This document shows, piece after piece, positions 56,660-64,000 of a stretch of DNA of 64,000 nucleotides. The notes under the pieces were generated by a model. The model was given only the letters and a program-made list of their open reading frames with translations, did not search any database and was not told the origin of the DNA. The translations under genes were made by a program, and so were the position numbers. Origin of the DNA: Apodospora peruviana (taxonomy: Eukaryota; Ascomycota; Sordariomycetes; Sordariales; Lasiosphaeriaceae); the NCBI GenBank assembly GCA_033439685.1, contig JAUEDM010000006.1, positions 2,852,001 to 2,916,000 of the forward strand. The letters run 5' to 3'. Position 1 is the first letter of the stretch; every line of letters starts with the position of its first letter.

Positions 56660-59121
56660 TTAGAACCGATTTCCCGCCGCCCAGATACTCGCAGACGCGG
56701 ACGCAGCCCAGTCACTCTCATCATACGGCGGGGTGGGCCACTTGTACTGCGACGCCTTCTTGCTGAGATCTAAAGGCTTGGGCGTCACAGCCTCCGGAGG
56801 CCCGCCATCGCCAAAGAGCATGGCGTGCCCGCTGGCAGATGGCGACGGCGTGGGGTACGGGTTCGACAGGACCACATTGCTGGCTGATTGCCTGAGTGTT
56901 CTGGTGTCCTTCTTGAGGTGCTTCATGGCTTGTCTTGTCGACGTGAGAACCTCATCCAGCAACTCGTCCTCCTCATCGGGGGCATCATACTGCTGCAGGC
57001 CACCCTGTGCGGCCTGGGCTCTCCGTGTCCGACTCGATATCGGACCCGATCCCCGCGCAGCCATCATCAGGTTATCTACTGACCGCGGCTGGTGGTGCGG
57101 AAGCGAGTGGTGGCGTTTGAGGTTGCTGGTCGGGGTTACTTGGTGTGCAGGCGGAGCTGGGGGCATGTCCAACTGGCTATTGCTACCGTGGAGCGACTTG
57201 TCCAAAGACTCGTATGTGTCTTTTGGGACGGGGGCCGGAGGTTGCTGACTGCCGTCGAGAACCATGGATGACCTGTTACTTCCCCATGGTCCGCAGCCAG
57301 CCTGGGCCTCGATATCGTCGTACGCCGGCGAAATCGGTGTTTGGTGTCTTCCAGAGAACCTCCTCGCCCTCTTCCGCAGATGGGAAAAGAAGCTCTCTTT
57401 GTGTCCACTAGGTGGCGACGCAAGGCCGGAGTTGCCGTTCAGCGCCCTCTCGGCTTGCTGCCTGTGGAGCTCTGCGTAGTGATTTGTGCTCGAAGCAACG
57501 GATAATTGACGACCAATCTTCTTGGGTGTCTTTTCCTCAACTACAATATTTCGCTGTGCGCCGTTCGCGTAAGCATCGTTGTACGCTGGCGTTCTGTTGC
57601 TCGCTTGGGCCGTAACCGCGTCTGATAAGGGAGAGATGGGCCGGATCGTTGGGAGTATCGGCATCGGTGCGACATTCGAAGGACCGTTAGTCCACGTTGT
57701 CCGCTTGCTAGGGACAGGTTTCGCCTTGGGGACTGCCGTTTCAGAGGCTACATGTACGGGCGACGGCCGGGGAGCTTGATTCTCCTTCTGAAGTTGAACT
57801 TGAACTGGCTGCTGGGGTGGTGGAACAATCTCAGCAGCACTTTCCGAGCGGCCAATCAAGGATTTCCTAAACCAAGACGGCTTTGAGGATGTGGGTGTCG
57901 ACGCGGTCGAGTCTTTACCGCGGCTGTTGAGATCCGATTGTTTCCGTCCGAGCATCCTGGACGCCGAGGATTTTGGCCGTAGCGGGTCAACAGCATCGGC
58001 AAAATACTCATGCGCCAGCGCCTGTGTCGACGTTGGCCGATTCTTCGGATCCCACATCAAGCACCAAGTCACGAACTGACTTAATGCGGCCGGCCATTGG
58101 GGTGCCTGCAGGATTGTGTCCATCGAGTGAGGCGCCATCTTGGGGAAAGAAAAGCCGAGTTTCCCAGCAAGCCGTGTACCTTCCCTCCAGTCTCCGCCGC
58201 CAACCCGGACGCCGGACTTGTTGTACCAGTTGCCCGGGCTACCCATAATCTCACAAACTCTCCATACTTGATCGACCTCGTTTCCACCTGGGAACAGCGG
58301 CTTGAGTGTTGCGACCTCCACTGCCATGGCACCAACGGCCCAGATATCTACTGGCGCTGAATACTCGCCGGCCCTTAGCAATACCTCCGGGGCTCTGTAC
58401 CATCGGGTAGAGACATATGTGGTGTACGGTAGCTTCGAATGGGTCTCGCGCGCCAGACCGAAGTCGGCAATTTTGACGGTATATGCTGGCGGGGTGGACG
58501 GGGGTGTTACCATTGCAGAGTATCGTCGGAACGAGTTAGTGGATTCCTGATGGGACGATGTCGACACGAGAATGTTCTCTGGCTTGATATCCCGATGGAA
58601 GAAGTTATGCGCGTGAATGTGCTCCAGGCCCTGCATGATCTGGAACAATATGCTCTTCACGCTGGCGTTGTCCAGAACTTTGTGGTCTCTCGCCTTCATC
58701 AGCTGGTAAAGATTTCCCTCCATGAACTCCATGCAAATGTGAAGCTTCTTGCTGAAAGGGTCCAGGAAGATGTCGAGTGCTGGGACGAGGTGGGCGTGGG
58801 CGGGCAGGGTCCTCAAGAAGACGACTTCTCTCAATTCTAAACACGGTCCGAACGAATCAAACGTCTTCTTCATCGTCTTGATGGCGATCTGCAGGGAAAC
58901 ATTCTGTCAGATAAAACTTTCCACCGGCAACAGAATCATGGCAAACTTACGACCGTGCCCCGACGAGCAACGCTGGCGCCCGCGCTTCGCACCCTTGCCA
59001 ATACCACGCTGCCAAAGCTTCCATCGCCAATCTCCTTCAATACCTCGAACCTGTCCTCAAGCGCCATCCCGTTAACGGCCATGGACGACCCTCGATGGGT
59101 CAAATCGTGCGCGACGGTCAT
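56660..59121 (-). CDS. IME2: Ime2/MAK/RCK-family Ser/Thr protein kinase
   Basis: Two exons, complement(56660..58888, 58951..59121), give 799 aa. The donor is GTAAGT and the acceptor CTGCAG, phase 0. The kinase domain starts at about 25: Gly loop IGDGSFGSVVLA (31-42), Lys61 in IAIKTMKK, catalytic HRDIKPEN (155-162), DFG at 199-201, activation loop TTY (213-215) in YTTYVSTRWYRAPE. Between the catalytic loop and DFG lies an unusual insert of about 25 residues rich in Ser, Thr and Pro. Residues 365-799 are disordered and Ser/Pro-rich. In yeast Ime2 drives meiosis; filamentous-fungal relatives act in sexual development and nutrient response. Here the role is inferred. All catalytic residues are present. 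Confidence 0.9.
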
Positions 59122-60100
59122 GGTGTCTGTTCAATCGAATTTGACGGGTGAGTCAATCCGAATATCGCTGCTCAATGCTCTATTGACTGGAATCGCTGTT
59201 ATGCTCGTCAGCACACCGCTCGCTTCCGCAACTATATTCTCTAGAGTTCGCTGGCGCGGACTGACTGATTCCTCCGAAACGAGCTCTTTAAAAGAGCAGC
59301 GCGCTGCTCCCGGTGCATCCAGCTGAACCAGATGAGGAACGACGAATCGGAAACGACGAGTTCTATCGGTTGTGGATTGAAAGCGAGGTCCGATCGAGTT
59401 AAAGGTCGAGGACAAGGACGACGAACAAACACGGGTCTGTCTCGAGTTACAATAGCTTTGGTTCGTCCGGTCTTTCAGGTTTCGCGCCGAAAACGTGTGT
59501 GTGGTATGCGGTCGATCGGAAATGGCTTGCGAGACTCGGTGGTGTAGGTAACGATAGGAACCGGTTTGTAAAGATGATATCGAGTTGGAAAAAGGAGTGG
59601 ACGAGTATTCTCTCGGGGGGTGTAGGGAAAAAAGAAGGACTGGAAATGACGGTATGATTAAAGGGGAAGAAAGGAGGACCAGGGGTGGTAGAGCTTTGAG
59701 AAGGGCCCAGGATCTCGGGTTCGCGGGTGGTTTAACGGTCGGGGGAAGCCTAGGAAAAGGAGTTTCGCAAGCGTAACAGCGGGCTAGTAGCGCGAATTGA
59801 TGCAAATGGAACACGAAAAGAAAATAAAAACGAGAGATTTGGCTCCAATAATGGGTAACGCTACGCGCGAGGTTTCTGTCGCTTTTTTTCTTCTTTTTCT
59901 TCCCCGATTGAATGAAGCGATGGTTTGAACCAAAGAGAAGGAGGGAACGAGAGCGTTTGAGAAAAGAGTTCGCTGGCTGAGTAGGTGGGAACAAATCGGT
60001 TCGATGTGGCCCAGCTGGCGGTTTTGACGGAAGCGGCGGACTGTCTGTCCACAGTGCTGGGGCTTGAGAGCTGGGGTTTTACTTTTACCGTTTCTGAGGG
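59122..60100 (-). promoter_or_regulatory. C/T-rich leader and promoter of the Ime2-type kinase
   Basis: On the transcribed strand this is strongly pyrimidine-rich and stop-free for 288 codons in one frame (59131-59994), but that frame has no ATG. It is best read as a long 5' leader and promoter, not a gene. Confidence 0.5.
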
Positions 60101-61520
60101 TCCCCAGTGAGGAGTGCTTGTCCCCTATCGGTTTAGATCGCGTCTAGCTCCGCCAAAAAAAAGATACCTATCTTGTCGCTGCACGTTCAAGGCCTCGAGT
60201 ACAGCGGTCAAACAATTCAATAGTCCAGATTTGTACGGAGCTATGTTTTTTCTTGTTTTCCTCTTCAATGGCCAAAGCTCGTCACGGAGGGATGGAACAG
60301 ACGCTGTGAAGGGCCGTTCTTCCACCTTGTGAGAGATTGACCTCGTCCTTAGCATGAATCAATGGAGCCGGGGTTGGGCTTCGAGAATCGATAGGGGACC
60401 CAATCTCGCTAGTGATTAGGAGGAGTGCTGCTCTTTTCGACCGCAATTTGACCTGCCAGTCCAGGGATTTCTTTTTCTCGCAGGGGACGCAGAAAACCGA
60501 AAAAGAAATGGCCTGTCTGTCACACCAGACGAAAGCTACTGCATCCGTAGCTTCAGAGAATTAAATCTCGCTGTGCAGAATCATGTCTGTATTCGGATCA
60601 CTGACATCCACAGCACATGGTGACAACAAAGATGGGACGGGACGGATCGCATGTCCCTCTTGGATGGGTAACTACGGAGTATCCTACGGTAGCCAGGTTG
60701 GATTTTCCAGAAAGAATGGAAACAGGCGTTCTTGTTGGCCAGTGGGATATTTTGCGGGTATTCATTCAACTCAGTTAGTGCGGTAGCTCGGCTCCGCCTC
60801 GACTCAAAGCAACCTCCAGCCTGTTGCTGGTGAATGGTGATGCCAGTATTGGAAACTCTGCTGTTACCCAGCGAAGGAAGTACATGGCACGTCGGCCCAG
60901 CTACTCGACGTGCCGTCCGTCTCGCGATGCTGTCTACCATGGATGAGGTAGTCTATACAAAGACCGGGAGGATGTGTTCTGAGCCAATGGCAACTCGGGA
61001 ATGAAACGAATTTGACAGTGACGAGAAAAACAAGGTCGTCCAGTGTAGGGCAGGGCAAGACAGAGGGCATTGGAGGGATTTCGAAGCGATCCTGCTCTTC
61101 GCATGGCACCTCACTTGTCAGTGGCCGGAATGGGGCGTCGACAAGACTCATCGCAGCCTCATTCGACCAAATGAGCCTTACGATCCGACGGGTTCCCGCC
61201 AAGAGACGTTCCGCGCCCGGAGCAGTGGATTGTTGTGGCTTGCGAAAAGTTGTGGGGAGAGCACAAGGCCACAATGGCATTTGGAAGAAAATGGTCCGTC
61301 TGGAAATCTGGCAAGGGCCCGGTTTCTTCTTCGCGGCGATTCCTTTGTCTCCGGTATGGATGATTACAGTTATTTGGGCTGGTGGGGTTAGGTGCGTGGT
61401 GGAGAGCGGACCCTGAAATGGGTTGCACCTCAGGCCAGACACTCGACTCCAGACCAGACGGAAGTGTCATGTGCGGCGGTGTCTCAGAAGTTGGAGAGGC
61501 AAGCAGCGTCACGTCCTGCG

Positions 61521-61544
61521 ACATCGACGGCGACATCGACGGCG
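61521..61544. repeat. 12-mer tandem, two units
   Basis: gacatcgacggc occurs twice, followed by the related gacaacgacg. Confidence 0.7.
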
Positions 61545-62502
61545 ACAACGACGCGGGCGAGCCTACAGAGACAATCGCGGCAAAGACCGCGCATAATCCA
61601 GATTTTACATCCCGAGTCCTGTGCAGGCGACACGGTCTCTTCCGTTTTGTTTCGTTGATAGGAAGCCAGCCTGAAGGCCAATTGGAACCGTCGCAAAGAG
61701 TAATAATACCTCGTGTTAACCCGTAATTTACCAGTAACTGCACGCCGTACCTGAAGCTCCCCACCTGTCCCTGAACTGCCCTGTCCGCTGTCAATCTCGA
61801 AAACGGGAGCGCCTCGGCAGTGCCGCCACTGCCTTGAAATGAATGAAACGGACAGTGGAGGGCAGAATGGGAGAGGCGCAATGCAGCAGACAGAACGGGC
61901 GCAGCTCTGACGGCATCTGGGCTCGACTTCCTTTCGTTGTTGACTCGTTCGGCACGATTTCTGTCTCCAACGAGTTAGCGCAGCATGTACACATCAGCAT
62001 GCAGGCGGATGTGCAGGTACGATTTCCTCTTTTGGCCTGATGTTTCCATCATCTGCCTCTGAAGCTTCTGAGCGTCTTTTCTAGTGTGAGGTACAGGTGG
62101 GCACACAATGAAACGTTCTGGCAACTTTTGAATCTAACGCTCCATCGCAATGATCGACAGAATTTCCGATAGTGGGCAAAGTATCAGGGACTTTATTGCT
62201 GGCTCTCCACCCCACCATCCCGAGGTCATGCCTCGACCTGTCGGCAAAAGAGTGATCCAAGGCTGGGCCAAGCGTTTCCCATCGTTGGTGGTGAGTGGTG
62301 ACTTGAGAAGCACAACAGCCTGAAGTTGCGATGGGATATCCGTATCACTACGGTCTTTTCGGTAGGTTAGAGGGATGGACGATATGTGTGGAATGTATGA
62401 CGCATACTACAGCTCTTCCCATATGAGTGAGATACACTGCAAGTCGAGGCGGATCGGTAGAGATATGTACCGAGTATCCGTATCTCGAAGTTTGTCCGGA
62501 GG

Positions 62503-63000
62503 ATGAGGCACGGCATTTTGAACGTCACTGCGCTCCAGGTATGCACTCTGGAGGTTAATGAGCATTGTGCACAGATGTATTCCGTCAGCGAGCTTCAGTT
62601 CACTCGGGAGGATGGCTGTCCTGTCGCACTGCTTCTGCTGAACTCGGTGTCACACGAGGCAAAGCGCCTTCCCAGCCGAAGTAAGACATTCGGCATGTGC
62701 CGAAAAGGTCCGGACGGGTCGATCAAGAATCGAACTCTCGGCGCGCCGTTCCCAGGGCCCGAACGGTCTGCCTCGACTGTGACGGGACCTTTGAATCTCG
62801 CGACTCCACGGATGGTCATCTTCCATCAAAGTCTTTTACTCGGGAGGTTGGACTCCCAAGCCAAAGTTAGCGCCAATTTGACCCTAGACCAGAACCAGGC
62901 CAGGTCCACGGCGGTCAAGCAAGCCCCGCGGACCACGATCAGATCTTCCCCGGTGACATTGACGGTGAGACGGTCAGGTATCGCCAGCTGGCAGTCTTGA
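62503..63000 (+). CDS. Doubtful ORF, 165 aa
   Basis: ATG start, no intron, about two thirds of third positions G or C by rough count, as in the real genes of this window. The product has no motif or signal peptide. It may be an orphan gene, but a chance ORF is equally likely in this 4-kb gap. Confidence 0.2.
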   Translation: MRHGILNVTALQVCTLEVNEHCAQMYSVSELQFTREDGCPVALLLLNSVSHEAKRLPSRSKTFGMCRKGPDGSIKNRTLGAPFPGPERSASTVTGPLNLATPRMVIFHQSLLLGRLDSQAKVSANLTLDQNQARSTAVKQAPRTTIRSSPVTLTVRRSGIASWQS

Positions 63001-64000
63001 CTCTTTCCGTCACCTTGATTCTGCAAAAGGGGAGCATCAGGTCTCAGGTCTCGGGATGTTTCTTGGAAAGTGAAGCAAGCTTCTGCCATGTGTTGCATTT
63101 GCCCCTCATTTCTCGAACACTGGCGACGGGCCAAAAGACAGGCTCCTTCGCGTCGCGGAATGATCAATGGGAATTCATGCAAGCGGGTGAGTTTTCTGTT
63201 TCGACCATTTGGAGCTCCGACCGTTCATGCACTGGGACCGTCCACCACACCACCAGGTCCTCCCCCAATGGGCCACGGCCAGGAACAAGGGCGCGTATTA
63301 AACACTGGTGCTCTCATGAAAGACGCGTGCTTGGGACTGGCTGATGAGCTCGGACCGTTTCTAAACAGGCTGAGAAGTGTGTACACCGTGCAACATTGGT
63401 GTCTGTCACCCTGTTCGTGATGAGGCTAGCCTCCTTTTCCTTGCGTTGAGCTAGCAAGCCAGCGTGATGGTTGAATGGACCGCCTTGACCACGACGGCTG
63501 CTGACTGCTGTGACCAGCTGGCACATATTAATCAGATAACAGACAGTAGTTCTCAACGACAACAACGCGGCGTAGGGTCTCGGGTCCTAGGTATCTGGAT
63601 TATCGATGGGACACAAGCAACTTCTGTAACTGCAATCATTAGTTCTAGAATTAGGTGTTGAACCATGGCAAGTGTCAGCCACCGAACATTCAACCAAGGT
63701 AAGTTATTCCACACAAGGGAGCGGTTTACGACGAAGTTGCTAACCTTGACGGGAGATAGGGTGGCTCTTGCCGGCGCTATTGTGCTCGCCAGCGAGGAAT
63801 GTTATAGCCATTGCCGGGGAGAAAGGGTAATGGACAGAAGGAGAAGGGCCACCTAACTGCTTTAGAATCGCAGTATGGGTCAAGAACCCATCGTGCTGGC
63901 GGTAGTTCCCGCGTCAATCCAGTAACATGTTGTCATTTTCTTGCGGGAAGGGATGATTGATGTGGCATCTGAGGACCGGTCTCCATGTTGAGGTGTTCGG

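Larger units (their letters stand above)
60101..64000. other. Long gene-free stretch at the window end
   Basis: 3.9 kb. Apart from a doubtful ORF at 62503-63000, I find no domain, tRNA or repeat array. A 12-mer tandem (gacatcgacggc) lies at 61521-61544. It could contain a distal promoter, a non-coding transcript or orphan genes. Confidence 0.4.

Noticed and set aside
59131..59994. Minus-strand stop-free frame of 288 codons
   Set aside because: It has no ATG, is pyrimidine-driven low complexity and runs straight into the kinase start, so it is read as leader and promoter.
61159..61881. Minus-strand frame of 240 codons
   Set aside because: It begins at a non-ATG codon, the only Met codons lie in a small tandem repeat, and no domain is visible.
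1..64000. Search for CRISPR arrays, transposase genes, long terminal repeats and 5S rRNA
   Set aside because: I saw no spaced direct repeats, transposase motifs, paired long repeats or 5S-like sequence.

Overview
The window looks like nuclear DNA of a filamentous ascomycete, most likely a sordariomycete (Sordariales-like). Genes carry short spliceosomal introns (about 50-260 nt, GTAAGT/GTATGT donors, CTRAC-type branch sites, CAG/TAG acceptors). Leaders are pyrimidine-rich, tRNA genes are dispersed, and the proteins match single-copy fungal housekeeping families. There are no bacterial operons, CRISPR arrays or intact transposons. I rebuilt exon joins by reading frame and splice consensus; none is backed by transcripts.

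Layout. 0.8-5.2 kb: a RING-CH membrane E3 ligase (-), proteasome subunit alpha2 (+) and an RCC1-repeat protein (-). 5.8-10.5 kb: a complete Dicer-like-2 RNA silencing enzyme (+). 11.2-16 kb: Rgp1 (+, partner in the Ypt6 exchange factor) and mitochondrial ribosomal protein uL24m (-). 18.0-19.1 kb: Rho1-type GTPase (+). 20.6-21 kb: a divergent pair of tRNA genes (initiator Met, Ser-CGA). 21.5-21.7 kb: a tiny Cys-rich, metallothionein-like gene (-). 22.9-27.9 kb: an AVT-family amino acid transporter (-) and a GPI-anchored aspartic protease (-). 30.7-31.7 kb: a prenyltransferase-alpha-repeat protein (-). 31.7-36.3 kb: a gene-poor accessory stretch with a Cys-rich orphan, a frame-disrupted ORF and coding-like relics. 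36.4-39.1 kb: Get1 (+) and a fungal multi-pass membrane protein (+). 40.0-50.5 kb: a coiled-coil protein (-), a mitochondrial dehydrogenase kinase (+), a Nop15/NIFK-type nucleolar RRM protein (+) and the golgin Rud3 (+). 51.4 kb: tRNA-Val. 52.0-54.2 kb: an HSP70-fold ATPase of HSPA12 type (-). 56.7-59.1 kb: an Ime2/MAK/RCK-type kinase (-). From 59.1 kb to the end, about 4.9 kb has no convincing gene.

The genes do not form a metabolic cluster. Several independently serve the secretory pathway: Rgp1 and Rud3 at the Golgi, Get1 for tail-anchored protein insertion, Rho1 at the cell wall, and the GPI protease at the surface. The most notable observations are a Rho1 reading frame with no CaaX box, an easily overlooked two-exon metallothionein-like miniprotein, a Dicer whose DEAH box is split by a stop-free in-frame intron, an acidic insertion in proteasome alpha2, and a frame-disrupted gene in the accessory stretch. 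I found nothing that I would call a new multi-gene system.
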